64,000 nucleotides of DNA, taken from contig NZ_KB889967.1 in the NCBI RefSeq assembly GCF_000372885.1, forward strand, positions 124,001 through 188,000. The letters are read 5' to 3'. The position numbers and the translations under genes were made by a program. Each line of letters begins with the position of its first letter. Position 1 is the first letter of the stretch. This document shows, in pieces, positions 35,176 through 44,414 of this stretch. The notes below the pieces were generated by a model, which did no database searches, was not told the origin of the DNA, and saw nothing but the letters and a program-made list of their open reading frames with translations. Source of the DNA: Methyloversatilis thermotolerans. Its GTDB lineage: Bacteria > Pseudomonadota > Gammaproteobacteria > Burkholderiales > Rhodocyclaceae.

Positions 35176-35715
35176 ATGAAGAACAAGAGCATCGTTTCCG
35201 AAGGTCGCGAAATCGCACTCGCGGTCAACCTCATCCAGCTGGGCGCGCGCCTGCAGTTGCTGGAGGCAGAAACCCATCTTTCGCGCGAGCGCCTGCTCAA
35301 GCTGTACAAGGAAGTGAAAGGTGTCTCCCCGCCCAAGGGCATGCTGCCGTTCTCGACCGACTGGTTCATGACCTGGCAGCCGAACACCCATGCCTCGCTG
35401 TTCATGGCCTTCTTCAGTTTCTTCAAGCAGAACACGTCGCTCAAGCAGCTCGACTGCATCGTCAAGGCATTCAAGCTTTATCAGGAGCATGTCCAGACGC
35501 ACGGCATGGAAGAGGTGTTGAGCCTGACCCGCGCGTGGACCCTGGTCCGCTTCTTCGATGCCCGTCTGCTGCAGCAGACGGAATGCACCTGCTGCGGTGG
35601 CCACTTCGTGACACATGCCTACGATCCCAAGGCCAGCTATGTCTGCGGCCTGTGCAACATTCCCGCTCGTGCCGGCAAGACGCGGCGCGCGCGCGAGGCG
35701 CTGATAGCCGCCTGA
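35176..35715 (+). CDS. flhC: Flagellar master regulator subunit FlhC
   Basis: The 179-residue DNA-binding partner of FlhD has LIQLGARLQLLEAETHLSRE and the four zinc-ligand cysteines at 137, 140, 157 and 160 (in ECTCCGG and CGLC), the same numbering as in E. coli FlhC. Length is normal for a short betaproteobacterial form. The ATG at 35176 follows the flhD stop closely; longer frames upstream are chance. A strong terminator follows. Confidence 0.96.
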   Translation: MKNKSIVSEGREIALAVNLIQLGARLQLLEAETHLSRERLLKLYKEVKGVSPPKGMLPFSTDWFMTWQPNTHASLFMAFFSFFKQNTSLKQLDCIVKAFKLYQEHVQTHGMEEVLSLTRAWTLVRFFDARLLQQTECTCCGGHFVTHAYDPKASYVCGLCNIPARAGKTRRAREALIAA

Positions 35716-35770
35716 TCCGGTTTCCGGTCTTTCTCCTGTCTGACCTCCTCCTTGCGCAAGCGAGGGGCTC

Positions 35771-35804
35771 GCCGCCACGGGGCAACCCGCGGCGGCTTTT
35801 TTTT
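35771..35804 (+). terminator. Rho-independent terminator after flhC
   Basis: GCCGCC and GGCGGC arms, extended imperfectly through ACGGGGCAACCCGC, followed by eight T. It separates flhDC from motAB. Confidence 0.85.
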
Positions 35805-35843
35805 GTGCGGCCGGCAACCCGGAATGCGTGCGGTGCGGGGCCG

Positions 35844-35870
35844 TCAAGTTTCCCCGGGCGGTGCCGTTAG
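35844..35870 (+). promoter_or_regulatory. Sigma-28-type promoter for motAB
   Basis: TCAAGTTT, 11 bp, GCCGTTAG. This is among the best matches in the window and lies 59 bp before the motA ATG, the expected place for a class III flagellar promoter. Confidence 0.8.
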
Positions 35871-35928
35871 ACCAACAGGCAGGCACAAGCGGATCGCCTG
35901 AAAATCCGTCTAACGACAGGGAAAGCCC

Positions 35929-36786
35929 ATGTTTCTGATCATCGGCTACGTGATCATTCTCGCAGCATCGGTCGGCACCTATGCACTGCACGGCAGCCTG
36001 GCCGCCCTTTGGGTGCCGGCAGAGTATGTCGCCATCTTCGGCCTCATGATAGGTGGCTTTGTTGCCGGCAACGGCATGCCCGCAATCAAGGCGACAGTCG
36101 CTGCCCTGCCCACGGTGTTCAAGGGGTCGGCCTACAACAAGGCCTTCTACATGGATGTGCTGGCGATGATGTATGAAATTCTCGCCAAGGTCCGCAAGGA
36201 AGGCCTGATGTCCATCGAGGCCGATGTCGAGAACCCCGAGTCCAGCCCCATCTTCTCGAAATATCCGAACTTCCTTGCGGATCATCACGCGGTCGATTTT
36301 CTGACCGACTACCTGCGCATGATGGTGGGCGGCAATCTGAATGCGTTCGAGATCGCCGACCTCATGGATGCGGAGATCGAAACCCATCATGCCGAACAGC
36401 ATGTGGCGGTGCATTGTGTGTCCAAGATGGCGGATGGTGTGCCCGCCTTCGGTATCGTGGTCGCGGTGATGGGGGTGGTGAACGTGATGGGCTCGGTCGG
36501 TCAGCCGCCGGCGGTGCTGGGCAAGATGATCGGTGGCGCACTGGTGGGTACCTTCCTCGGCATCCTGCTGTCCTATGGCTTCGTTGCACCTATCGCTTCA
36601 CAGCTCGAACAGAAGATGGAAGAGGGCGGCAAGATCTACGAATGCATGAAGGTGGTGCTGCTTGCCAGCATGAATGGCTATGCCCCCCAGGTGGCGATCG
36701 AGTTCGGCCGCAAGGTGCTGTTCTCGCCCGACCGCCCCAGCTTCAAGGAGCTGGAAGAGGAAGTGAAGAGCCGCAAGGGCAAGTAG
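35929..36786 (+). CDS. motA: Flagellar stator protein MotA
   Basis: The 285-residue MotA has four transmembrane helices (two at the N-terminus, starting FLIIGYVIILAASVGTYALH; two at about 165-230, with GIVVAVMGVVNVMG and GALVGTFLGILLSYGFVAPI) and a cytoplasmic loop that contacts FliG. It carries the MotA signature around AFYMDVLAMMYEILAKVRKE. With MotB it forms the proton-driven stator. motB follows after 42 bp. Length and order are standard. Confidence 0.96.
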   Translation: MFLIIGYVIILAASVGTYALHGSLAALWVPAEYVAIFGLMIGGFVAGNGMPAIKATVAALPTVFKGSAYNKAFYMDVLAMMYEILAKVRKEGLMSIEADVENPESSPIFSKYPNFLADHHAVDFLTDYLRMMVGGNLNAFEIADLMDAEIETHHAEQHVAVHCVSKMADGVPAFGIVVAVMGVVNVMGSVGQPPAVLGKMIGGALVGTFLGILLSYGFVAPIASQLEQKMEEGGKIYECMKVVLLASMNGYAPQVAIEFGRKVLFSPDRPSFKELEEEVKSRKGK

Positions 36787-36828
36787 GCCCGCGGTTTCCG
36801 GCACGAACGCACAGGCAGGTGAGCGCAC

Positions 36829-37779
36829 ATGGCTGACGACACCCAGCAGCCCATCATCGTCAAGAAGATCAAGAAGGGCGGCGGCGGCGCTCATGGCGGC
36901 GCCTGGAAAATCGCCTATGCCGACTTCGTGACCGCGATGATGGCCTTCTTTCTGTTGATGTGGCTGCTCGGCTCGACGTCACAGGGCGATCTCGAAGGCA
37001 TCGCGGAGTTTTTCGAGAATCCCTTGCGGGTGGCGCAAAGCGCGGGCGGCGCAGGTTCGGGAGACAGTTCCAGCGTGCTCCAGGGCGGCGGTCAGGATCT
37101 GACGCGCCAGGCCGGTCAGGTGAAGCATGGTCAGGTCGAGGCGCAACGCCGAACGGTCAATGCCAATTCGAGTGCGGACGAGAACCAGATGCGCAAGGAG
37201 AAGGAGGAACTGCAGCGGCTCGAACGCATCAAGCTCAACGAACTGAAGAGCCAGATCGAAGCGCGCATCGAAGCCAATCCGGATCTGCGGCCCTTCCGTA
37301 ACCAGCTCATGCTCGATGTCACCGCGGAGGGGTTGCGCATACAGATCGTCGACGAACAGAACAGGCCGATGTTCGCGTCGGCAAGCGACCAGCTCCAGCC
37401 TTACACCCGGGTGATACTGCGCGAGATCGGCCTGATACTGAATCAGGTGCAGAACAAGGTGTTCCTGTCCGGCCATACCGATGCTGCGCCGTTCGCTGGC
37501 GGCCTTGGCGGCTTCTCCAACTGGGAACTGTCGGCCAACCGCGCCAACGCGTCGAGACGAGAGCTCATCGCCGGTGGCATGGATCCCGACAAGGTGCTGC
37601 GGGTGGTCGGCATGAGTTCCATCGTGCCGTTCGACAAGGATGATCCGTTCAATCCGATCAATCGCCGCATCAGCATTGTCGTGCTGAACCGCGCGACCGA
37701 GGAGGCATTCCTCGCCGACGGCCAGACGGTTGACGTCGAGGATGTTGCCGGGGCTCGCGGCGCGGTGACTCCACCGTGA
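36829..37779 (+). CDS. motB: Flagellar stator protein MotB
   Basis: The 316-residue MotB has a basic N-terminus (IIVKKIKKGGGGAHGGAWK), one transmembrane helix with the proton-carrying Asp 32 in YADFVTAMMAFFLLMWL, a plug/linker region, and the OmpA-like peptidoglycan-binding domain (VFLSGHTDAAPF, NWELSANRANASRREL, RRISIVVLNR). It anchors MotA to the cell wall. The proton-type sequence argues against a sodium stator (PomB). Confidence 0.96.
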   Translation: MADDTQQPIIVKKIKKGGGGAHGGAWKIAYADFVTAMMAFFLLMWLLGSTSQGDLEGIAEFFENPLRVAQSAGGAGSGDSSSVLQGGGQDLTRQAGQVKHGQVEAQRRTVNANSSADENQMRKEKEELQRLERIKLNELKSQIEARIEANPDLRPFRNQLMLDVTAEGLRIQIVDEQNRPMFASASDQLQPYTRVILREIGLILNQVQNKVFLSGHTDAAPFAGGLGGFSNWELSANRANASRRELIAGGMDPDKVLRVVGMSSIVPFDKDDPFNPINRRISIVVLNRATEEAFLADGQTVDVEDVAGARGAVTPP

Positions 37780-37915
37780 GCATCATCGATCGTTCCGCAG
37801 GCGCGGATGTCATGGAAATCCAGGTATGCGGCGGGTGCCATACGGCCGGCATTCAAGCTGACAGGCCTGCGGCCGATAACGGGCTTGTCGCATCCTTCAT
37901 CTGCATTCGTCACCC

Positions 37916-39091
37916 ATGAACACCGGTATCCGGCCCATGGCGGTTTCCTGGGCGATATCCATGATGGGCGCCCTGGTCGTCGGTGTGTTGCTGCCCGATC
38001 TGCGCATCCATCCCGTCCTCGTGCTCCTCTTTGCCTGCGCCGTGTGGACGCTCGTGCTGTTCGCGGCTGCGAGGCGCAGCACGGTCGCTGTTGTCGACGC
38101 AACCGACAGTCAGGGCAGTCCCCCCGCCGCCGATGGCGGTCACCAATGGGTGATCGGCTCCTCCGAGTCGGTGCAGTCGCAGTGCCTGCACATGAACGAG
38201 GAGCTTTCGCGCGTACAGATCCTTCTGCGCGAGGCCATTTCCGGTCTGATGGACAGCTTCCAGAACATGCTCGGCGAAACGACGACGCAGCGCGAAACCG
38301 CATTGGCGCTCAGCGGTGGTGATGGCGAGAAGTTCGATTTCGAGGGCTTCGTCAATGAAACCTCGGACACCATGCAGAAGGTGGTCGACGGCGTGCTTCA
38401 CAACAGCAAGCTGAGCATGCATCTGGTCGAACTGACCGAGGGCATCGCGCGCGAGACTCATGGGGTGCGCAACCTGCTCGACGAGATCACCGGCATTTCA
38501 CGGCAGACCAATCTGCTCGCGCTCAATGCGGCCATCGAGGCCGCGCGCGCGGGTGAGGCGGGGCGCGGATTCGCGGTGGTGGCGGACGAGGTCCGCAATC
38601 TGTCGGGGCGCACCGACGAATTCAACCAGCAGATCGTGGAACGAGTGGGTCGCGTACTCGAGTGCGTGCAACTGGCCGAAGCTGCTCTGGCCGAGATGGC
38701 GGGTCAGGACATGACCTTCGCGCTCGAATCGAAAGCGCGCGTGCAGCAGGTGGTGATGAGCCTGGAAGCGCTGCACGAGAAACGGCGGATGTCCATCGAA
38801 ACCTTGGGAGCGTCCGTCGGCCGTGTCGATTCCGCGGTCGCCGAGGCGGTCAAGTCACTGCAGTTCCAGGACATGACGGCCCAACTGCTCGGCCACGTGC
38901 AGCGGCGCATCGATTCGATCGACGCCCTGATGCGCAGCGTGAAGGAACTGTGCCGTTGCGCGGCCGGCGGTGTGCTGTCGCAGGAGCGGGTGGACAAGGT
39001 GAATGCGGCGCTGGAACAGCTGACGATAGTGAACGGAAGCAACCCGGTACGGCACAGCAGCTACCGGGAAGGCGAGATTGAACTGTTCTGA
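37916..39091 (+). CDS. Chemotaxis signalling protein with minimal membrane anchor (MCP-like)
   Basis: The 391-residue protein has two closely spaced transmembrane helices (about 8-25 and 33-50) with almost no periplasmic part, then a coiled coil and an MCP tip: [20 protein letters not shown] with [18 protein letters not shown]. It lacks a HAMP domain. A C-terminal [12 protein letters not shown] resembles the QFQDxT segment of CheZ, which suggests phosphatase-related contact with CheY. It lies 12 bp before cheY and follows motB by 136 bp, so it may sense a cytoplasmic or membrane cue. Confidence 0.8.
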   Translation: MNTGIRPMAVSWAISMMGALVVGVLLPDLRIHPVLVLLFACAVWTLVLFAAARRSTVAVVDATDSQGSPPAADGGHQWVIGSSESVQSQCLHMNEELSRVQILLREAISGLMDSFQNMLGETTTQRETALALSGGDGEKFDFEGFVNETSDTMQKVVDGVLHNSKLSMHLVELTEGIARETHGVRNLLDEITGISRQTNLLALNAAIEAARAGEAGRGFAVVADEVRNLSGRTDEFNQQIVERVGRVLECVQLAEAALAEMAGQDMTFALESKARVQQVVMSLEALHEKRRMSIETLGASVGRVDSAVAEAVKSLQFQDMTAQLLGHVQRRIDSIDALMRSVKELCRCAAGGVLSQERVDKVNAALEQLTIVNGSNPVRHSSYREGEIELF

Positions 39092-39103
39092 AGGAAAGAG
39101 GCC

Positions 39104-39469
39104 ATGGCAAAGACGGTACTGGCAATAGACGATTCGGCTTCCATCCGGCAGATGGTGTCGTTCACACTGAAAAACTCCGGCTACGACGTGATCGAGGCGG
39201 TGGACGGGGAAGACGGCCTGGAGAAGGCGAAGCGGCAGCCGGTGCATCTGGTGCTGACCGACCAGAACATGCCGAGGCTCGACGGGTTGGCGGTCATACG
39301 GGGCCTGCGTGCGATGGCGCAGTACAAGACGGTGCCCATCCTGATGCTGACGACCGAATCGTCCGATGCGATGAAGGCGCAAGGGCGGGCAGCCGGCGCG
39401 ACCGGCTGGCTGGTCAAGCCCTTCGATCCGCAGAAGCTGGTCGAGGTGGTGCGCAAGGTGATCGGCTGA
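39104..39469 (+). CDS. cheY: Chemotaxis response regulator CheY (copy 1)
   Basis: A single-domain receiver of 121 residues: LAIDDSASIRQMVSF with the acidic pair, the phospho-acceptor Asp 53 in LTDQNMPRLDG, and the Lys in GWLVKPFDPQKL. It lies between the MCP-like gene and cheA and is most like the second CheY type in bacteria with several CheYs (TESSDAMKAQGRAAGATGW is a hallmark). It may be a phosphate sink or the output for CheA-1. GAAAGAGG precedes the ATG. Confidence 0.9.
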   Translation: MAKTVLAIDDSASIRQMVSFTLKNSGYDVIEAVDGEDGLEKAKRQPVHLVLTDQNMPRLDGLAVIRGLRAMAQYKTVPILMLTTESSDAMKAQGRAAGATGWLVKPFDPQKLVEVVRKVIG

Positions 39470-39494
39470 CGACGCATCCGCCCGGAGCACAGCG

Positions 39495-41552
39495 ATGGCC
39501 GTCGACATGAGCCAGTTCTACCAGGTGTTCTTCGAGGAAACCGCGGAGCACCTGGAGAACATGGAACGGATGCTGCTCGACATCGATCTTGCGCGGATCG
39601 ATGACGAACAGATGAATGCGATATTCCGTGCCGCGCACTCGATCAAGGGCAGCGCGGGTACTTTCGGCTTTCAGGATCTGGCCGATGTGACCCACGAGCT
39701 GGAGACCCTGCTTGATCGCGTGCGCAAGCACGACCTTGCGATGAACGCGGACATCGTCGACGCCTCGATCGAGGCCGGAGACCTGCTGCGCCATCTGCTG
39801 GCCGCCCATCGCGGCGAGGGCAGCGCCGACCTGCCGCGCACTGCACGCGTATGTGTGCGGCTGAGAGCGCTCTATCTCGAGAGCCCGCCGAAGGGCGACG
39901 ACAAGGTCGGCACGGCGGCAACGCACTTTGCCTTCGATCTGCCGGCGGACTGTCCGGATCCCGCGGCGGTGGTGGCCAATATGTGTGCCGAGTTCTGCGC
40001 ACGCGGCCTGACCGTGACCGGACCGGAGGTCGCCGACGGCGGCGGCTGGCACGGACGAGCCGCTGCCGGCACCGATGCCGGCCTGCTGCGAGACATCGTC
40101 GAATTCGCCGCGCAGGCGGGAAGTTTCCGCCTGATTGCAGACGAGGACGACGCAGGGTGGGGCCTGTTCGAGCAGCCGCCGGCGCCGGCCGGCAGCGATG
40201 ACGGGTTCGGCTTTTTTGACGATGCGCCAGGTGTTCCAGCGGGCGACGTCGATCCGGGCTATGGCTTCTTCGAGCCGCTGAACGGTTCGTCCGCCGAACT
40301 GCCGGTGCTTCCTGCAGTCCGTCCGGCGCCGCCTGCCGGCGACGAACGCCCGACACGCCCGGGGCGCAGTTCGTCCGCGGCCGATGCGTCGATAAGAGTC
40401 GGTGTGGACAAGGTTGACCAGATCATCAATCTGGTGGGCGAACTCGTGATCACGCAAGCCATGCTGGCATCCGCCTCGTCGACGCTGGACCCGGTGGCCT
40501 TCGAACGCCTGCTCAATGGCGTGCAGCAACTGGAGCGCAATACCCGTGACCTGCAGGCGTCGGTCATGTCCATCCGCATGTTGCCGATCTCCATGGTGTT
40601 CTCGCGCTTTCCGCGCGTCGTCCGAGACCTGTCGCAGAAGCTGGGCAAGCAGGTCAGACTGGTGCTGGAAGGCGAATCGACCGAACTGGATCGTGGCCTC
40701 ATCGAACGTCTGGCGGATCCGTTGACCCATCTTGTCCGCAACAGTCTGGATCACGGCATAGAAGGACCGGACATCAGAGAGGCCGCAGGAAAGCCGCGCG
40801 AAGGCACGATCACGCTCAAGGCTTTCCATCAGAGCGGGCATATCGTGGTGGAGGTCATCGATGACGGGGCCGGTCTGAATCGGGAACGCATCCTCGCCAA
40901 GGCACGCGAGCGGGAACTGCCAGCAGGCGACAATCTGAGCGACCAGGAGGTGTGGTCGCTGATTTTCGAGGCCGGCTTCTCGACTGCGGAGGCGGTGACC
41001 GAGGTGTCCGGCCGCGGTGTCGGCATGGATGTCGTGAAGCGCAACATCACCTCGATGGGCGGCCGCATCGATATCGATTCCCTGCCTGGCAGCGGCACCC
41101 GCATGACGGTCCGCCTGCCGCTCACGCTCGCCATTCTCGATGGCATGTCGGTGGGCGTGGGCAGCGACACCTACATCGTTCCGCTCAATCACGTGGTCGA
41201 ATCGCTGCAGCCGGAGCCGTCCATGATCAAGAGCGTGGGAGGGGAGCAACGCCTGGTGCAGGTGCGCAACGAGTTCCTGACGGTGCTTCCCCTGAGCACC
41301 GCCATGGGAAAGGATGCCGGCGGCAGTGCCGGGATACTGGTCATCCTGGAGTCCGATGGCGAGAAGATCGCGCTCAGCGTCGACGAACTTCTGGGTCAGC
41401 ACCAGGTGGTGATCAAAAGCCTTGAAGCCAACTATCGCAAGGTACCGGGCATATCCGGCGCCACCATCATGGGGGACGGCCATGTCGGTCTCATCCTCGA
41501 TGTGCCCTTCCTGGTCCAGTCGGCGCGCCATCTGCTTACCGTGGCGGCCTGA
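39495..41552 (+). CDS. cheA: Chemotaxis histidine kinase CheA (copy 1)
   Basis: The 685-residue kinase has P1 with phospho-His 48 in FRAAHSIKGSAGTFG, an odd P2/linker region (about 130-300) with three G-aromatic-G-F-F-like motifs, P3 dimerisation (VDKVDQIINLVGELVITQAM), P4 ATPase (LVRNSLDHGIEG, VIDDGAGLNRERIL, GRGVGMDVVKRNI) and P5 CheW-like regulatory domain (LAILDGMSVGVGSDTYIVPL). It phosphorylates CheY and CheB. The gene is 25 bp after cheY and before a sigma-28-type promoter that drives cheW onward. Confidence 0.95.
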   Translation: MAVDMSQFYQVFFEETAEHLENMERMLLDIDLARIDDEQMNAIFRAAHSIKGSAGTFGFQDLADVTHELETLLDRVRKHDLAMNADIVDASIEAGDLLRHLLAAHRGEGSADLPRTARVCVRLRALYLESPPKGDDKVGTAATHFAFDLPADCPDPAAVVANMCAEFCARGLTVTGPEVADGGGWHGRAAAGTDAGLLRDIVEFAAQAGSFRLIADEDDAGWGLFEQPPAPAGSDDGFGFFDDAPGVPAGDVDPGYGFFEPLNGSSAELPVLPAVRPAPPAGDERPTRPGRSSSAADASIRVGVDKVDQIINLVGELVITQAMLASASSTLDPVAFERLLNGVQQLERNTRDLQASVMSIRMLPISMVFSRFPRVVRDLSQKLGKQVRLVLEGESTELDRGLIERLADPLTHLVRNSLDHGIEGPDIREAAGKPREGTITLKAFHQSGHIVVEVIDDGAGLNRERILAKARERELPAGDNLSDQEVWSLIFEAGFSTAEAVTEVSGRGVGMDVVKRNITSMGGRIDIDSLPGSGTRMTVRLPLTLAILDGMSVGVGSDTYIVPLNHVVESLQPEPSMIKSVGGEQRLVQVRNEFLTVLPLSTAMGKDAGGSAGILVILESDGEKIALSVDELLGQHQVVIKSLEANYRKVPGISGATIMGDGHVGLILDVPFLVQSARHLLTVAA

Positions 41553-41568
41553 CGGGGAGCTGTCTCTC

Positions 41569-41595
41569 TCAAGGCGGATTCGCCGCCGCCGTTAA
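41569..41595 (+). promoter_or_regulatory. Sigma-28-type promoter for the cheW-MCP-MCP-cheRDB operon
   Basis: TCAAGGCG, 11 bp, GCCGTTAA. The -10 is near consensus. It begins 17 bp after the cheA stop. Confidence 0.65.
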
Positions 41596-41676
41596 TTCCG
41601 ACATCGACGGAGTGGGTCGGCAGGGTATTCAACCTGCGCCCGTGCCGGACGACATGCTCCGGGGAGGGGGCGATCG

Positions 41677-42201
41677 ATGACGGAAGTGGTGAACATGCCG
41701 ACGCTGCGTTCGGACGCCGCAGTGCGCGACGGGGCCAGCAGCGAATACCTCACTTTCAGGCTTGGCGAAGAGGAATATGCGATCGATATACTCAAGGTGC
41801 AGGAGATCCGCGGTTACGACGCGGTCACCGGCATTGCTCACGCACCGGCTTTCATCAAGGGTGTGATCAACCTGCGGGGCCTCATCGTCCCGGTGGTCGA
41901 CCTGCGCATCAAGTTCGGTGTCGGCCTTGTCGAGTACACGCCGTTCACGGTGACCATCATCCTGAATCTGGGCGGGCGTATCGTCGGTATGGTGGTCGAC
42001 GCCGTATCCGACGTGATGGCGCTGGCCCATGCCGACGTCCTTCCCGCCCCCGAGTTCTCGTCCCGTCTTGATACGCGCTATATCCACGGTCTGGCCACAT
42101 ACGATGATCGCATGCTCATCGTGGTCGATATCGAGAAGCTCATGCTGGCGCCGGAGATGGCGCTGAGCGACGAGGGTACAAGTGCCGGAGAGCGGCCGTG
42201 A
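41677..42201 (+). CDS. cheW: Chemotaxis coupling protein CheW
   Basis: The 174-residue CheW couples receptors to CheA. Signature parts are [40 protein letters not shown], and [14 protein letters not shown]. It overlaps the following MCP gene by 4 bp. Length is slightly above average owing to an N-terminal extension of about 20 residues and a C-terminal tail. Confidence 0.95.
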   Translation: MTEVVNMPTLRSDAAVRDGASSEYLTFRLGEEEYAIDILKVQEIRGYDAVTGIAHAPAFIKGVINLRGLIVPVVDLRIKFGVGLVEYTPFTVTIILNLGGRIVGMVVDAVSDVMALAHADVLPAPEFSSRLDTRYIHGLATYDDRMLIVVDIEKLMLAPEMALSDEGTSAGERP

Positions 42202-44390
42202 CGAGCGAAAGGACCCTGCCGGACGGGTTGGGATCCCGTCCTTCCGTGCGCCGGAAACTGTTCTGGATCGTTGCCGTCGCGGTGTCCGGCATCGTCCTGC
42301 AGGCGATCGTCCTGCTGTCGGCGATGCGTACGAATATGTTCGAGGACCGGCAGGCGGTGGCGCGCGATCGCGTCGCGGCGGCGGTCAACCTTCTGCACGA
42401 TTTCCGGCATCGCGTGGTCACGGGCCAGCTTGGCCGACAGGACGCGCAGATGCAGGCGCTGGCGATGCTGGGCGCTCTTTCACGCGAGCGGGCCAGTGGT
42501 CTCTGGGTGAGCGACGGGGCGTCCCGGGTGCTGCTCCATTCCACGCGTCCCGACCTCGTTGGCCAACCCGCGCAATCGCTTGTCACGCGCAGCGATGGCA
42601 TGACCACCGACACGCAGGTGTTCGAACCCTGGGACTGGACACTGGGCAGCGAGGTGAATACGCGTGACCTGTCCGACACCCTGGTGCGCGAAGTCTGGAT
42701 TGCCACAGCCATCGCGCTGGCCATCGGCCTTGCCATCAGTCTGACCGGCTATCGCCTGGGTCTTGCGGTCGCGCGGCGCCTTCACATTGCAGGCGCGCAC
42801 GCCCAGGATATTTCGTCCGGTGTTCTGGACCGACGCATCGAAGCCGGAGAGCAGGACGAAATCGGCCGGTTGCTCGCGGCACTCGAACGCATGCGCAACG
42901 ATCTGGCCGTCCGTATCGAACAGGAAAGGCGGATCGCCGCCGAGAATCTGCGCATCCGCACGGCCCTGGATTTTGTGCACACCAATGTACGCATCGCCGA
43001 TGCACGCGGCACGGTCATCTATGCCAACGACGCGATGATGCGAACCGTCCGCCGCATCGAACCGGACATCCGCAGGCAGGTTCCGCAGTTCTCGGCCGAT
43101 CGCCTGCTCGAATGCGATGTGTCCATGCTCTGCAACAACCCTGATTTCGTCCGCACGCGCGAGGCGCTCGGCAGGGGCGAGCGCAGCGTGTTGCACATCG
43201 GACCTCATGTCTTCCACGTGATCACGACGCCAGTGAAATCCCCTGCAGGAGAGGTATTGGGGATGGTTGCGGAGTGGACGGACCGTACCGGGGAGGTTGG
43301 TTTGCAGAAGGAGGTTACGGCGCTGGTTGATGCGGCATCGCGTGGCGATTTCGTCAGCCGTCTGGAGGTTGATGGCAAGGAGGGATTTTTCCGGGACCTG
43401 TCGGAGGGTCTGAACGCGCTGGTGGGTCAGGTTGCGGGCAGTCTGGAGGATGTTGCATCGGTGCTGAATGCGGTTGCGGGAGGGGATCTGAGCCGCAAGA
43501 TCGAGCGCGATTACGAAGGGATGTTCGGACAGTTGAAGGATGACACGAACACGACGGTGGAGAAGTTGCGGGAGGTTGTAGGGCGGATCAAGGAGGCGAC
43601 GGAGGCGATCAACACGGCGGCGCGGGAGATATCTGCGGGCAACAGCGACCTGAGTTCGCGCACGGAGGAACAGGCGAGTTCGCTGGAGGAGACGGCCAGT
43701 TCGATGGAGGAGCTGAACGCGACGGTGAGGCAGAACGCGGAGAGTGCGCAGAAGGCGAATGCGCTGGGCCAGTCGAGCAACGACGAGGTGATGCGTGGAG
43801 CGCAGACGGTGCGTCGAGTGGTGGAGACGATGGGAGAGATCCAGGGTTCGAGCCGGAAGATCGCGGACATCATAGGCGTGATTGATTCGATCGCGTTCCA
43901 GACGAACATCCTTGCGCTGAACGCGGCGGTGGAGGCTGCGCGGGCGGGAGAGCAGGGGCGGGGTTTTGCGGTGGTTGCGAGCGAGGTGAGAAGTCTTGCG
44001 CAGCGCAGTGCGCAGGCGGCGAAGGAGATCAAGGGTTTGATCGCGGATTCGGTGGAGCGGGTGGATGGTGGTGCGAAGCTTGTGGAGCAGGCCGGGGAGA
44101 CGATGGAGCGAGTGGTGGAGAGCTTCCGTCAGGTGACGGGACTGGTGACGGACATTGCGCTGGCGAGTCAGGAGCAGGCGTCGGGGATAGCGCAGGTGAC
44201 GCAGGCGGTGAGCCAGATGGACGGGGTGACGCAGCAGAACGCGGCGTTGGTGGAGGAGGCTGCGGCGTCGGCGGAGAGTCTGGAGGAACAGGCGCGCGCG
44301 CTGCTCAAGGTGGTCGGTGGATTCAGGCTTGCTGCGGCGCCCGTTTCGAAGAGACATGACGCGATGCGGCGTGCTGCCGCCAACGCCTAG
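42198..44390 (+). CDS. Methyl-accepting chemotaxis protein (Cache-like sensor, HAMP, PAS, MCP)
   Basis: The 730-residue receptor has a transmembrane helix (about 17-38), a periplasmic domain of roughly 130 residues resembling a single Cache ([40 protein letters not shown]), a second span (about 172-192), a HAMP, a PAS-like domain (about 255-375; [19 protein letters not shown]), then the signalling domain with [20 protein letters not shown]. From about codon 348 on, its DNA appears identical to the next MCP gene. Starts with ATG four bases inside cheW. No pentapeptide tether is present at the C-terminus. Confidence 0.9.
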   Translation: MTSERTLPDGLGSRPSVRRKLFWIVAVAVSGIVLQAIVLLSAMRTNMFEDRQAVARDRVAAAVNLLHDFRHRVVTGQLGRQDAQMQALAMLGALSRERASGLWVSDGASRVLLHSTRPDLVGQPAQSLVTRSDGMTTDTQVFEPWDWTLGSEVNTRDLSDTLVREVWIATAIALAIGLAISLTGYRLGLAVARRLHIAGAHAQDISSGVLDRRIEAGEQDEIGRLLAALERMRNDLAVRIEQERRIAAENLRIRTALDFVHTNVRIADARGTVIYANDAMMRTVRRIEPDIRRQVPQFSADRLLECDVSMLCNNPDFVRTREALGRGERSVLHIGPHVFHVITTPVKSPAGEVLGMVAEWTDRTGEVGLQKEVTALVDAASRGDFVSRLEVDGKEGFFRDLSEGLNALVGQVAGSLEDVASVLNAVAGGDLSRKIERDYEGMFGQLKDDTNTTVEKLREVVGRIKEATEAINTAAREISAGNSDLSSRTEEQASSLEETASSMEELNATVRQNAESAQKANALGQSSNDEVMRGAQTVRRVVETMGEIQGSSRKIADIIGVIDSIAFQTNILALNAAVEAARAGEQGRGFAVVASEVRSLAQRSAQAAKEIKGLIADSVERVDGGAKLVEQAGETMERVVESFRQVTGLVTDIALASQEQASGIAQVTQAVSQMDGVTQQNAALVEEAAASAESLEEQARALLKVVGGFRLAAAPVSKRHDAMRRAAANA
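43239..44329 (+). repeat. Shared 1,091-bp MCP cassette, copy 1
   Basis: From TCCCCTGCAGGAGAGGTATT to GGTCGGTGGATTCAGGCT the sequence appears identical to 45990-47080, offset 2,751 bp. I saw no mismatch, and shadow translations on the other strand also agree. The block favours GCG/GAG/GTT codons and purine-rich runs (GGAGGCTGCGCGGGCGGGAG-like), unlike the flanks. Confidence 0.9.
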
Positions 44391-44414
44391 AAGGCAGTGG
44401 AAAGGATGCTGGAC

